64,000 bases of DNA. Origin: Ancylobacter gelatini. Lineage in GTDB: Bacteria; Pseudomonadota; Alphaproteobacteria; Rhizobiales; Xanthobacteraceae. The first letter of the stretch is position 1; each line of letters starts with the position of its first letter. The notes under the pieces were generated by a model. It saw only the letters and a program-made list of their open reading frames with translations, was not told the origin of the DNA and searched no databases. Below, piece after piece: positions 33,121 to 41,824 of this stretch. The stretch is from positions 1 through 64,000 of the forward strand of contig NZ_JAKVIL010000005.1 of NCBI RefSeq assembly GCF_022601675.1. Direction: 5' to 3'. The translations under genes and the position numbers were made by a program.

Positions 33121-34227
33121 ATGATCCGGCTCAAGAACCTCACCAAGATCTATGGCGGCACCACCGCGGTCGACAACGTGTCAATGGAGGTCGGCGCCGG
33201 CGAGGTGTGCGTGCTGCTCGGCCCTTCCGGCTGCGGCAAGACCACGACCATGAAGATGATCAATCGCCTGATCGAGCCTTCGGGCGGGCGCATCTTCATC
33301 GACGGCAAGGATGTGACCGAGGTGAACCCGGTCGAGCTGCGCCGCTCCATCGGCTATGTGATCCAGCAGATCGGCCTGTTCCCGAACAAGACGGTCGAGG
33401 ACAATATCTGTGTCGTTCCCGATATGCTTGGCCATGACCGCAAGGCCTCGCGCAGGCGCGCCGCCGAGCTTCTGGAGATGGTCAATCTCGAACCGGCGGC
33501 CTATGCGAAGCGGTACCCCAAGGAGCTTTCCGGCGGCCAGCAGCAGCGCGTCGGCGTGATCCGTGCGCTGGCGGCCGATCCGCCGGTGCTGCTCATGGAC
33601 GAACCGTTCGGCGCCATCGATCCGATCAACCGCGAGGTGATCCAGGACGAGTTCATGAAGCTGCAGGCGGCGATGAAGAAGACGGTGATCTTCGTCAGCC
33701 ACGATATCGACGAGGCGGTGAAGATGGCCTCGCGCATCGCCATCTTCCGCTCCGGCCGGCTGGTTCAGTACGACACGCCCGACAATCTCCTCGCCCACCC
33801 GATCGACAGCTTCGTCGCCGATTTCGTCGGTCAGGATCGCACGCTGAAGCGCCTGCGGCTGATCGCGGTGCGTGAGGCGATGACGCCCAACCCGCCTTCC
33901 GTGGCGGCCGACGACAGCGTCGAAACGGCGATCTCCAGGATGGAAAGCCACGGCCACGCCTCGGTGGTGATGGTGGGCCCCCACGGCAAGGTGCTGGGCT
34001 TTGTGCGGCTGGAAGCCCTGCGCGGCAAGCGCGGCAAGGTTGGCGAGCATTATGAGAAGCTGACCAGCGTGGTGCGTTCCGACGACAATCTGCGCAACGC
34101 GGTCTCGCAGATGTTCTCCAACGACCAGTCCTGGCTCGCCTGCGTGGACGCGGACGGGCTCTATGAGGGCTACATTACCCAGCGCGGCATCACGCACCTG
34201 CTCGGTGCCACCTATCGGGACAAGTGA
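33121..34227 (+). CDS. osmoprotectant/quaternary-amine ABC transporter ATPase with CBS pair (OpuCA type)
   Basis: The 368-residue protein has Walker A GPSGCGKTTTMKMINRL, signature ELSGGQQQRVGVIRAL, Walker B VLLMDEPFGAID and the switch histidine in FVSHDIDEAV. Residues ~250-365 are a CBS-domain pair (VREAMTPNPPSVAADDSVET) that in OpuA-type systems senses ionic strength or nucleotides. It ends by overlapping the next permease by one base (TGATG). Confidence 0.92.
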   Translation: MIRLKNLTKIYGGTTAVDNVSMEVGAGEVCVLLGPSGCGKTTTMKMINRLIEPSGGRIFIDGKDVTEVNPVELRRSIGYVIQQIGLFPNKTVEDNICVVPDMLGHDRKASRRRAAELLEMVNLEPAAYAKRYPKELSGGQQQRVGVIRALAADPPVLLMDEPFGAIDPINREVIQDEFMKLQAAMKKTVIFVSHDIDEAVKMASRIAIFRSGRLVQYDTPDNLLAHPIDSFVADFVGQDRTLKRLRLIAVREAMTPNPPSVAADDSVETAISRMESHGHASVVMVGPHGKVLGFVRLEALRGKRGKVGEHYEKLTSVVRSDDNLRNAVSQMFSNDQSWLACVDADGLYEGYITQRGITHLLGATYRDK

Positions 34228-34976
34228 TGACGGGGGCGCGCACCGCACATCCGATGGCTGCGCTGGCGAGCCTTTGGCGGCTTGTCGTGCTCGGCCTCGT
34301 GTTCCTGCTCGGCATCTGGGCGAGCGCGAGCGGCACGCTCACCGCGATGATGGCCTATCGCGAGGATATCGCCTTTCTGACGGTACAGCACCTCGAACTG
34401 GTGGCGATCTCCGGCGCGATCGCGATCGTCACCGGCATTCCGATCGGCATCCTGCTGGCGCGGCGCAGCCTCGGCATGTTCGGCCCGGTGTTGGCCCAGA
34501 TCATCAATCTCGGCACCACCATCCCGACGCTCGCAATCCTCGCGCTGGCGATGACGGTGCTGGGGCTCGGCGCGCCGCCGGCGATCTTCGGCCTTGCCGT
34601 GCTGACGCTGCTGCCGGTGGTGCTGAACACCGTTTCCGGCCTGCGCTCCGTGCCGCCGGCGCTGATCGAAGCCGCGCGCGGCATGGGGATGACCCCGGCG
34701 CAGATCCTGTTTCAGGTGGAGATTCCGAACGCGCTGTTCGTGATGGCCGCGGGCATCCGCACCGCGCTCGCCATCAATGTCGGCACTGTGCCGCTGGCCT
34801 TCCTGATCGGCGGCGGCGGTCTTGGCGAACTGATCTTCACCGGCATCGACCTGATGGACACCGGTCTGCTGCTCGCGGGGGCGATCCCCACGGCGATGCT
34901 GGCGGTGATCGTCGATTTCGTCGCGGGGCAGCTTCAGTTCTGGCTGGTGCCGCGCGGCGTCAACCCCTTGAGATAA
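34227..34976 (+). CDS. osmoprotectant/quaternary-amine ABC transporter permease (OpuCD type, second)
   Basis: A 249-residue permease with six or so helices and the EAA-loop IEAARGMGMTPAQILFQVEI, similar to the first permease but with a longer N-terminus. ATG 34227 overlaps the ATPase stop by one base; a GTG at 34224 is the alternative. It presumably pairs with the 217-residue permease as a heterodimer. Confidence 0.88.
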   Translation: MTGARTAHPMAALASLWRLVVLGLVFLLGIWASASGTLTAMMAYREDIAFLTVQHLELVAISGAIAIVTGIPIGILLARRSLGMFGPVLAQIINLGTTIPTLAILALAMTVLGLGAPPAIFGLAVLTLLPVVLNTVSGLRSVPPALIEAARGMGMTPAQILFQVEIPNALFVMAAGIRTALAINVGTVPLAFLIGGGGLGELIFTGIDLMDTGLLLAGAIPTAMLAVIVDFVAGQLQFWLVPRGVNPLR

Positions 34977-34999
34977 AAACACTTCCAGAGGAGAAGACC

Positions 35000-35887
35000 A
35001 TGTCCATGCGTTTCCTGAAGCGTGCCGCCATCGCCGCCTTTCTTCTCGGAGCGGCCAGCGCGGCGAACGCCGCCACCATTGTGGTCGGCGGCAAGAACTA
35101 CACCGAGCAGCAACTGATGTCGGAGATGACCGCCCAGCTTCTCAAGGCCAAGGGCTTTGACGTCGACAAGCGCGCCGGCCTCGGCACCGCGCCGCTGCGC
35201 CAGGCGCAGGAGAACGGCCAGATCGACGTGTACTGGGAGTACACCGGCACCTCGCTGATCACCTTCAACAAGATCACCGACAAGCTCGATGCCGCCGGCA
35301 CCTATGCCAAGGTGAAGGAGCTCGACGCCGCCAAGGGCCTCGTATGGCTCGATCCGTCGAAAGCCAACAACACCTATGCCTTCGCCATGCGCGCGGCGGA
35401 CGCCAAGGCCAAGAACATCGTTTCGCTCTCCGACCTGTCGGCCAAGATCAAGGGTGGCGACAAGCTGACCTTCGGCTCGAACGCCGAGTTCTATGCCCGC
35501 CCGGACGGCCTGAAGCCGCTCGAAGACACCTACGGCTTCAGCTTCGGCCGTGACTCGGTGAAGCGCATGGATACCGGCATCGTCTATCAGGCGCTGAAGG
35601 ATGGTCAGGTCGATGTCGGCCTGGTGTTCGCCACTGACGGGCGCATCCCGGCCTTCGACTTCGTGGTGCTGAAGGACGACAAGGGCTACTTCCCGACCTA
35701 TGCGATGACCCCGGTCATCCGCAAGCAGGTGCTCGACGCCAACCCGCAGCTCGCCGAGATCCTGAACGGGCTCTCCGCCAAGCTCGACGATGCAACCATG
35801 GCGAAGCTGAACGCCTCGATCGACGTCGACAAGAAGACGGTGGAAGAGGCTGCCGCCGGCTTCCTGAAGCAGCAGGGCCTGATCTGA
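35000..35887 (+). CDS. glycine betaine/osmoprotectant-type substrate-binding protein (OpuCC/OsmX-like, first copy)
   Basis: Periplasmic binding protein, 295 residues, with signal peptide (MSMRFLKRAAIAAFLLGAAS, cleavage after ANA) and the family signatures VVGGKNYTEQQLMSEMTAQL, IDVYWEYTGTSLITF and VDVGLVFATDGRIPAFDFVV. A strong AGAGGAG site precedes the ATG. It completes the four-gene importer. It is related to the protein at 37314-38195. Confidence 0.92.
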   Translation: MSMRFLKRAAIAAFLLGAASAANAATIVVGGKNYTEQQLMSEMTAQLLKAKGFDVDKRAGLGTAPLRQAQENGQIDVYWEYTGTSLITFNKITDKLDAAGTYAKVKELDAAKGLVWLDPSKANNTYAFAMRAADAKAKNIVSLSDLSAKIKGGDKLTFGSNAEFYARPDGLKPLEDTYGFSFGRDSVKRMDTGIVYQALKDGQVDVGLVFATDGRIPAFDFVVLKDDKGYFPTYAMTPVIRKQVLDANPQLAEILNGLSAKLDDATMAKLNASIDVDKKTVEEAAAGFLKQQGLI

Positions 35888-35925
35888 GGTCTGCTCTCCA
35901 GCGCAACGCGCAGAGCTGAAACCAG

Positions 35926-35952
35926 AAATGGTCGGGCACAGCCCGGCCATTT
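35926..35952. terminator. bidirectional terminator between binding protein and nitrilase
   Basis: Arms AAATGGTCGGGC (35926-35937) and GCCCGGCCATTT (35941-35952) pair over 12 bases (one G-T) with a 3-base loop. A-run before and T-run after, placed between two convergent genes. Confidence 0.8.
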
Positions 35953-35979
35953 GCATGTGTGGCAGTGTTCCGGCTCGCG

Positions 35980-36771
35980 TCAGCTCAGCCGGTAAATGTC
36001 CGGCCGGCGGTCCGCCAGATAGTTGTGGCCGGCGCGCCAGGCGTCGACGGTAGAGCGCTTCACTTCGGCAGCGATGATCGCGGCACCCTGATCGTCCGCC
36101 CCCGCCAGCACCGATCCATTCGGCGCGGTGATGCGGCTCATGCCGATGAAATCGAAGGTCGCGTCGCGGCCCACGACATTGGCATAGACGACGTGGCAGC
36201 CATTCTCATAGCCGCGCGCCGGCACCAGCACGTCCGGCACCACGCTGTAAGGCCGGCTGGTGGCGCTGATGACGATGAGCGTATCCGCGCCGCGCAGCAC
36301 GAGATCGCGGGCGGCCTCGGCGAACTCCAGATCATAGCAGATCAGCAGGCCGAGCTTCAGCCCGCCCCACTCCATGACCGGCGAGGGCGTGCCGGGGGCG
36401 AAAAGGCTCTTCTCGTAAGGCCCCCAGAGATTCACCTTGCGATAATTGCCACGCACCGTCCCGTCCGGGCCGATGGCGATGGCGGAATTGTAGCGCGTGG
36501 CGCCCGCCTGCTCGGCATAGCCCGCGATCAGCCCCTTGCCCGAGCGCCGGGAAAGCTCGGCCACCTGACCGATGAACGCGGAATCCTGTTCAACCGCGAG
36601 GCGCTGCACGCGCCCGGCCTCGCCATAGCCGCACAAGGCAAGCTCCGGCAGCACGATGAGATCGGCCTCCGGTACGCTATCGATGGCGCGCTGCACCATG
36701 GCCAGCGCTTCGTCATGGCTCTCCGGCGGCGTAGCGGTCTGGGCCACCGCAATATGCAGACTGTCCTTCAT
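35980..36771 (-). CDS. carbon-nitrogen hydrolase (nitrilase superfamily amidase)
   Basis: Hydrolyses a non-peptide C-N bond. The Glu-Lys-Cys triad is visible in 263 residues: ADLIVLPELALCGYG, GNYRKVNLWGPYE and LGLLICYDLEFAEAARDL. The start at 36771 follows GAGGGAACGACC. It is convergent with the importer and divergent from the second binding protein, so it probably shares the TGTCG-repeat promoter region. An amide or ureido intermediate in the quaternary-amine pathway is a reasonable substrate; not proven. Confidence 0.88.
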   Translation of the reverse strand: MKDSLHIAVAQTATPPESHDEALAMVQRAIDSVPEADLIVLPELALCGYGEAGRVQRLAVEQDSAFIGQVAELSRRSGKGLIAGYAEQAGATRYNSAIAIGPDGTVRGNYRKVNLWGPYEKSLFAPGTPSPVMEWGGLKLGLLICYDLEFAEAARDLVLRGADTLIVISATSRPYSVVPDVLVPARGYENGCHVVYANVVGRDATFDFIGMSRITAPNGSVLAGADDQGAAIIAAEVKRSTVDAWRAGHNYLADRRPDIYRLS

Positions 36772-37313
36772 GGTCGTTCCCTCAACGCAGAAGGCCGGGA
36801 TCGGTCGACCCGGGCCCAATCAAACGCAAGCTCTGGAGAGCTGGCCTCACCCGCGGCCAGCCGGCAGCCGTCTTTCAGAACGATCCGGACGGTCTCTTGG
36901 TGGGACATGGCATCCTGTGAGGCCGTGGGCATGTTCGGTCCACTGATACACGCCAGGCTGCGTATCGAAGTGACCTATCCGACCTTGCGCATCAGATAGG
37001 CGACAGAGAACGGCGCAGCTCCGCATCATTTCCATGCAGAGATTTCCGGCACACAAAGGCACCTATGGGCAGCGCCGCATTGGGGCGGCCAGGTGCGATG
37101 AACGCGGCGCCCCGCGTCCAACCGCGAAGCTGCCGCCGCAGGCAGACACGGTAATGTCGATTTCTGCAAAATTGCTGTCGATAATTGATACTCGCCAGTG
37201 CGCGGCTCGACTTACGATACGTGAATACGTGCGTTAGCCCGACTTACCTGGGCGTAAATGGCCAAGCCATTAAAACTGCAAAGTAAAATTAAACCATTGC
37301 AATTGAGGGCTCC
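36772..37313. other. divergent intergenic region between nitrilase and second binding protein
   Basis: About 540 bases with no gene I can support. The right third (37150-37310) is AT-rich compared with its surroundings and promoter-like, with direct repeats listed separately. The left part has only short frames without family similarity. Confidence 0.5.
37155..37182. promoter_or_regulatory. TGTCGAT direct repeats 21 bp apart, candidate AraC/GlxA-type operator
   Basis: TGTCGAT at 37155-37161 and again at 37176-37182, exactly 21 bp apart, 130-160 bases upstream of the second binding protein. The unit, spacing and flanks (TC after the first, AA after the second) match the pair at 32329/32350. 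Confidence 0.58.
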
Positions 37314-38195
37314 ATGAACAAGATCGTTGGTGGTTTGGTGGCATTATGCGTTACGGCTATGCCGTTTCTCGCGAATGCCGAGGATGTCAAGATTGGCGCC
37401 AAGGGATTTACTGAGAATATATTGGCCGGCGAAATTACCCAGCAGTATCTCGCCTCCAAGGGCATCGGCGCAACGCTGACGTCAGGGCTCGGCAGCAACG
37501 TCGTCCGTCAAGGTCTCGTTTCGGGTCAGATGGACCTCTATTGGGAATATACCGGTCCTGCTCTCGTGAATTACCACAAGACCCCCGGAATCCCGCGGGC
37601 ACAGATGCTTGCCAAGTTGAACGAGCTGGACGCGCCCAACGGGATCGAATGGCTCGACAGCTCGGACGTGAATGACACCTATGCCCTTGCGGTACGCCGT
37701 GAAACAGCCAAGGCAAAGGGGCTGCGCACGACCAGCGACCTGGCGGCGGCGGTCAGTCGGGGAGAGAAGATCACTTTCGGCTGCAACGCGGAATTCTACG
37801 GCCGCAAGGACGGGCTCATGCCCATGCAGGAAGCCTATGGCTTCTCCTTCCCGCGCGCGGACATCGTTCGCATGGATTCCGGCCTCGTCTATCAGGCGCT
37901 GCGCGACGGACAGGTTGATGTCGGTCTCGTGTTCTCGACCGACGGCCGCATCCCAGCCTTCGACTTCGTCCTTCTGGAAGACGACCGGCAGTACCACATC
38001 GCGCAGGTGATGACCCCGGTCGCCACCAAAGCGGCGCTGGAAGCCCACCCTCAGCTCAAGCCACTGCTGAAGGACATTTCCAGCCGGCTCAACGAGGAGG
38101 TCATGGCCAATCTCAACGCCCAGGTTGACGTCGAGAAGAAGACCATCCCCGAGGTCGCCAGCGAATTCCTGAAGTCCTCCGGCCTCGTCAACTGA
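37314..38195 (+). CDS. glycine betaine/osmoprotectant-type substrate-binding protein (second copy)
   Basis: A 293-residue protein with signal peptide (MNKIVGGLVALCVTAMPFLA, cleavage after ANA) and the same core as the first copy: KIGAKGFTENILAGEITQQY, MDLYWEYTGPALVNYHK and VDVGLVFSTDGRIPAFDFVL. GAGGG precedes the ATG. No permease or ATPase adjoins it, so it may use the importer at 32.4-35 kb with a different ligand range. It is followed 13 bases later by an MmgE/PrpD gene. Confidence 0.9.
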   Translation: MNKIVGGLVALCVTAMPFLANAEDVKIGAKGFTENILAGEITQQYLASKGIGATLTSGLGSNVVRQGLVSGQMDLYWEYTGPALVNYHKTPGIPRAQMLAKLNELDAPNGIEWLDSSDVNDTYALAVRRETAKAKGLRTTSDLAAAVSRGEKITFGCNAEFYGRKDGLMPMQEAYGFSFPRADIVRMDSGLVYQALRDGQVDVGLVFSTDGRIPAFDFVLLEDDRQYHIAQVMTPVATKAALEAHPQLKPLLKDISSRLNEEVMANLNAQVDVEKKTIPEVASEFLKSSGLVN

Positions 38196-38208
38196 GCACA
38201 TAGCCATC

Positions 38209-39564
38209 ATGCGTAAGCTTTCGCGTCGGGACGGCGACCTTCGCTCGTTCCTTTCGACGATCGAGACGGCGGATCTGTCCGAGGAGATCATGAACAAGGC
38301 GCGCTGGTGCCTTGTCGATCTGATCGCCACCGCCGTCGCCGGTTCCACCACGCCGCTGGCGGGGATACTCGTGCGCTATGTCGGTGATTTTCACGGCGTC
38401 GGCCTCAATGGCGGGCCAAGCTGCCGGCCGATGATCGGAGGCCCGCTTACCAACCCGGTGGGCGCTGCGCTGCTGGGCGGCATGGTGATCGACTCCATGG
38501 ACGCCCATGATGGACACTCGCTCACCAAGGGACATGTCGGCTGCGCGGTACTTCCGTCGCTGCTGGCCGTCGCCGAAGCCGCCAGACCTGACCTCAAGGG
38601 GAGCACGTTCCTGCGCCTGCTGATCGCGGGCTACGAAATCGGCACGCGGGCGGGCATCGCCCTGCACAACAGCGCCCCGGAGTATCACTCGTCAGGGGCC
38701 TGGAATGCCGTCTGCTGTGCCGCGCTTGCGGGGCATCTGCTGGAGCTGGACGAAACGCGCTTCCAGCATGCCCTCGGCATTGCCGAGTATCACGGTCCGC
38801 GCAGCCAGCTGATGCGCGACGTCGACTATCCGACGATGGTCAAGGACGGTTCGGGCTGGGGAGCGATGGCCGGCGTCTCGGCGGCCTATCTCGCCTCGGA
38901 AGGTTTCACCGGCGCGCCGGCCGTGTCGGTCGTCGACGAGGATCTCGATGAGGTATGGAATGATCTGGGCCAGCGCTGGCGTATCCGGGAGCAATACACC
39001 AAGCCCTATCCCGTCTGCCGCTGGGCGCATGCCGGCATCGACGGTGTTCGTGAGCTCAAGGCCGCTCATGCGATTGAGCCTGACGATGTCGACGAGGTGA
39101 TCGTTCACACCTTCCATGAGTCCACACGTCTGTTTCAAGGTATTCCGGAGACGACGGACCAGGCGCAGTACGGCACGTCGTTCCCGACGGCTGTTGCGCT
39201 CATTCATGGCGATGTGCTGCCCCAGCATGTCTTGGATGACGCGCTCGGCGATCCGCGAGTGCGCAGCCTCACGGAGCGGATCCGTTATGTCGAGGATGGC
39301 GAATATTCGCGGCTGTTTCCCGCGCGGCGCTTCGCTCGCGTCGAGATCAGGCTGAAGGACGGCTCAATCCATTCGTCAGCGCCGCGCGAGCCGCGTGGCG
39401 ATCCGGACGCACCGTTGTCCGCCGCTGAACTGGAGCGCAAGTTCCTGCTCTATACGACGCCGGCATGGGGCGAAGAGCAGAGCCGCAACTGCCTGCGTTA
39501 CCTCGGCCAGTTCGGCCGGCCGGGAACCACGGTGCGCGACCTTTTGGACGCGATCCGCCATTAA
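38209..39564 (+). CDS. MmgE/PrpD family protein (second copy)
   Basis: A 451-residue paralogue of the protein at 30750-32087, sharing DSMDAHDGHSLTKGHVGCA, GYEIGTRAGIALHNSA, AEYHGPRSQLMRDVDYPTM, KDGSGWGAMAGVSAAYLA and KPYPVCRWAHAG. It follows the second binding protein, so binding protein and isomerase/dehydratase form a two-gene module. The shared motifs suggest both copies act on similar substrates, possibly two stereoisomers or homologues. Confidence 0.87.
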   Translation: MRKLSRRDGDLRSFLSTIETADLSEEIMNKARWCLVDLIATAVAGSTTPLAGILVRYVGDFHGVGLNGGPSCRPMIGGPLTNPVGAALLGGMVIDSMDAHDGHSLTKGHVGCAVLPSLLAVAEAARPDLKGSTFLRLLIAGYEIGTRAGIALHNSAPEYHSSGAWNAVCCAALAGHLLELDETRFQHALGIAEYHGPRSQLMRDVDYPTMVKDGSGWGAMAGVSAAYLASEGFTGAPAVSVVDEDLDEVWNDLGQRWRIREQYTKPYPVCRWAHAGIDGVRELKAAHAIEPDDVDEVIVHTFHESTRLFQGIPETTDQAQYGTSFPTAVALIHGDVLPQHVLDDALGDPRVRSLTERIRYVEDGEYSRLFPARRFARVEIRLKDGSIHSSAPREPRGDPDAPLSAAELERKFLLYTTPAWGEEQSRNCLRYLGQFGRPGTTVRDLLDAIRH

Positions 39565-39582
39565 CAGCGGCCGCACCGCCTC

Positions 39583-40599
39583 TCACACCCCTGTCCGGCT
39601 CGTCTTGCGATACTGAGACGGCAACTGGTCGTGGAAGTGCAGGAACCATCTGGAGAAATGCGCCACCGATCCGAACCCGGTGGCGACAGCGATCTCAACC
39701 AGCGGCTGCTCGGTATAGCTGAGCAGTTCGCGGGCGCGCTCGGTGCGCAGCATCAGGTAGTAGTGCATCGGCCGCAACGAGAGATGGGTCGTGAAAAGCC
39801 GTTCCATCTGTCGTTCACTGATACCCGCCTGATCGGCGATCTCGCGGATGGCCAGGGGATCTTCGATGTGTTCCTGCATGATGGTGGTGGCCCGCCGGAT
39901 CACCGGAGGTTGGTAGGTCAGGTTGCGCTGCCGCCAGCCTGATTGCGGCTCGTTATGCGCCCTGATCTTCGCATGCTGGAACTGCGCGGCCACCTCATGG
40001 GCGATGTCCGAACCATACCGCAGCAGGATGATGTGCAGCATCATGTCCATCGCGGTGGTGCCACCCGAAGATGTCAGCCGGTCGCGGTCGATCTCGTAGA
40101 CCGCTTCGGTCACGATCAGGCCTGGAAATTCCTCGCGCAGCGCCGGCAGGTTTTCCCAGTGGATCGTGCAGCGGTAGCCTGCGAGAAGGCCGGCGCGCGC
40201 GACCAGATGTGTGGCCGTCGACAGTGCGCCGATGGCGCGCTTGCGCCGGCTCGCATTGCGCAGGGCGCGAATGATCGGCCGCTCCTGCGCTGCGGTGAGG
40301 CGCGTGCCGCCGCACAACACGAGTGCATCTATGCGGTCCGTCGCCTCGTCAACCGCCCCGGCCTCAAGAACCAGATCATTCGACGCCATCACGGGCTGGC
40401 CGTCCGTGCTGCATGTGTACCAATCGAAGGCTTTGCGGCCAAGAAGCCGGTTGGCAACGCGGATCGGTTCGATCGCGGAGCTCAGGCTCATCATCGAGAA
40501 GCGCGGCGCCAGGAGGAAGCCGAAGCGCAAGGGTTCGTGATCCTTGTCGAGTAGCAAAGCACTCTCCCGCGGCGCGCCAATGCCGATCGGCGCGGTCAC
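39583..40599 (-). CDS. GlxA family AraC-type regulator (second copy)
   Basis: A 338-residue regulator with the DJ-1-like domain (FSMMSLSSAIEPIRVANRLL, LVLCGGTRLTAAQE, CTIHWENLPALREEFP, LTSSGGTTAMDMMLHIIL) and AraC HTH (GISERQMERLFTTHLSLRPM, VEIAVATGFGSVAHFSRWF). It starts with GTG at 40599 after a weak ribosome site. Convergent with the second MmgE/PrpD gene, it is the likely regulator of the second module and is related to the protein at 26850-27905. Confidence 0.87.
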   Translation of the reverse strand: MTAPIGIGAPRESALLLDKDHEPLRFGFLLAPRFSMMSLSSAIEPIRVANRLLGRKAFDWYTCSTDGQPVMASNDLVLEAGAVDEATDRIDALVLCGGTRLTAAQERPIIRALRNASRRKRAIGALSTATHLVARAGLLAGYRCTIHWENLPALREEFPGLIVTEAVYEIDRDRLTSSGGTTAMDMMLHIILLRYGSDIAHEVAAQFQHAKIRAHNEPQSGWRQRNLTYQPPVIRRATTIMQEHIEDPLAIREIADQAGISERQMERLFTTHLSLRPMHYYLMLRTERARELLSYTEQPLVEIAVATGFGSVAHFSRWFLHFHDQLPSQYRKTSRTGV

Positions 40600-41002
40600 G
40601 CACAGCCTATACCGGCCAGTCCGGCGACAACGTTAGCGGCGCACCAAAACAAAAGCTACGATCCGGCAGGCCCTGCCAAACCCTGCTTTGACGAGCCCTC
40701 TGCGGCCTTCCTGATCGACAGAGAGCCGCACCACGCCGCCGGGCCATCGAGGCCGGGCCTTCCGCGCCGATCGGGAGAGCCGAATGCGGCGGCCGCTGCA
40801 ACCATCGGGCGGCCGCGCTGTTGAAGAATGACCGGACGCCCCGCGCGGAGTTCGGCAATCGCACGCTCGACCGCCGTCTGGTCGCGGTCGCCAAACAGGC
40901 CTAGAATTCACGCAGGGGCGGTGTTCGGCGTGGGCATCAAAACGTGTCCACTCTTACGCGCCGCTTCAGAAACAAGTCGGATTCCATGACGAAATCTAGG
41001 AC
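40600..41002. other. divergent intergenic region between GlxA-type regulator and RibD-like gene
   Basis: About 400 bases without a convincing gene. Short frames on both strands are arginine-rich shadows. It must hold the promoters of both flanking genes; I recognise no operator or riboswitch (in particular no FMN riboswitch). Confidence 0.5.
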
Positions 41003-41824
41003 ATGACCGTCGCGGATAAAGGGCGTCACACCACCTCGCACCCTGCGTTTATGCATGTATGGCCTCTCCTCGTCGAGCATCGGGCCGATGCGTTGGAGCA
41101 CCGTTCCGTGTTGGCAGATCCCCTGACCGGCCTCTATGAGCCGCTGTTGCGGCATGCCGGTTCCCGGCCGCTGATCGTCGCGCAGATAGGCCAGTCGCTT
41201 GACGGACGCATCGCGACGCCGACCGGAAAATCGCGCTATATCAACGGGTCAGCCGGGCTCGACCACCTTCATCGGCTGCGGGCGCTGGTGGATGCCGTGG
41301 TGGTCGGCGTCGGCACGGTGTTGGCCGACGATCCTCAATTGACGACACGGCGCGTTGAAGGCCGCAGCCCGGCGCGGGTGGTGATCGACCGCAGCGGACG
41401 CACGGCGCGCGACGCCAAATGGCTCCGCCAGGACGGCTGTGAGCGGATCGTCTTCTCGGAGAACCCGGCCGGGTGGCCGGACGCCGTCGAGCGCATCGGG
41501 ACGGAATGCGACCCGGACATCTTCGAGCCCGCCAAACTGATCGCGGCGCTCGCCGCACGCGGACATCACGTCATTCTGATCGAAGGTGGAGCCGCGACGG
41601 TTTCCCGCTTCATCGATGCCGGCATGGTGGACAGGCTCCATATCTGCCTGTCGCCGATGATCCTGGGGTCGGGTCGCGCTGCGCTCGATCTGCGGCCGAT
41701 CGACAATCTCTGCGATGCGATACGGCCGCATGCCCGGCCCTATCTGTTGGATGACGGCAACGTCCTGTATGATTGCGACCTGCGCTGCGATGCAGGCGGA
41801 GAACCCCATGGCGACGCTCGATAG
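41003..41824 (+). CDS. RibD C-terminal domain / dihydrofolate-reductase-like reductase
   Basis: NADPH-dependent reductase fold as in the pyrimidinone reductase half of RibD; the deaminase half is absent. In 273 residues: a 55-residue N-terminal extension, then IVAQIGQSLDGRIATPTGKS, LRALVDAVVVGVGTVLADDP, IEGGAATVSRFIDAGMVDRL and LSPMILGSG. A later ATG at 41051 is possible. It overlaps the cytochrome b561 gene by 17 bases and faces away from the betaine island. With the PTPS-like, methyltransferase and glycosyltransferase genes it suggests reduction of a pteridine or pyrimidine ring outside riboflavin synthesis. Confidence 0.85.
   Translation: MTVADKGRHTTSHPAFMHVWPLLVEHRADALEHRSVLADPLTGLYEPLLRHAGSRPLIVAQIGQSLDGRIATPTGKSRYINGSAGLDHLHRLRALVDAVVVGVGTVLADDPQLTTRRVEGRSPARVVIDRSGRTARDAKWLRQDGCERIVFSENPAGWPDAVERIGTECDPDIFEPAKLIAALAARGHHVILIEGGAATVSRFIDAGMVDRLHICLSPMILGSGRAALDLRPIDNLCDAIRPHARPYLLDDGNVLYDCDLRCDAGGEPHGDAR

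Noticed and set aside
40607-40911. Small minus-strand frames in the 40.6-41.0 kb gap
   Set aside because: No ribosome site, arginine-rich shadow-like composition and no motif.
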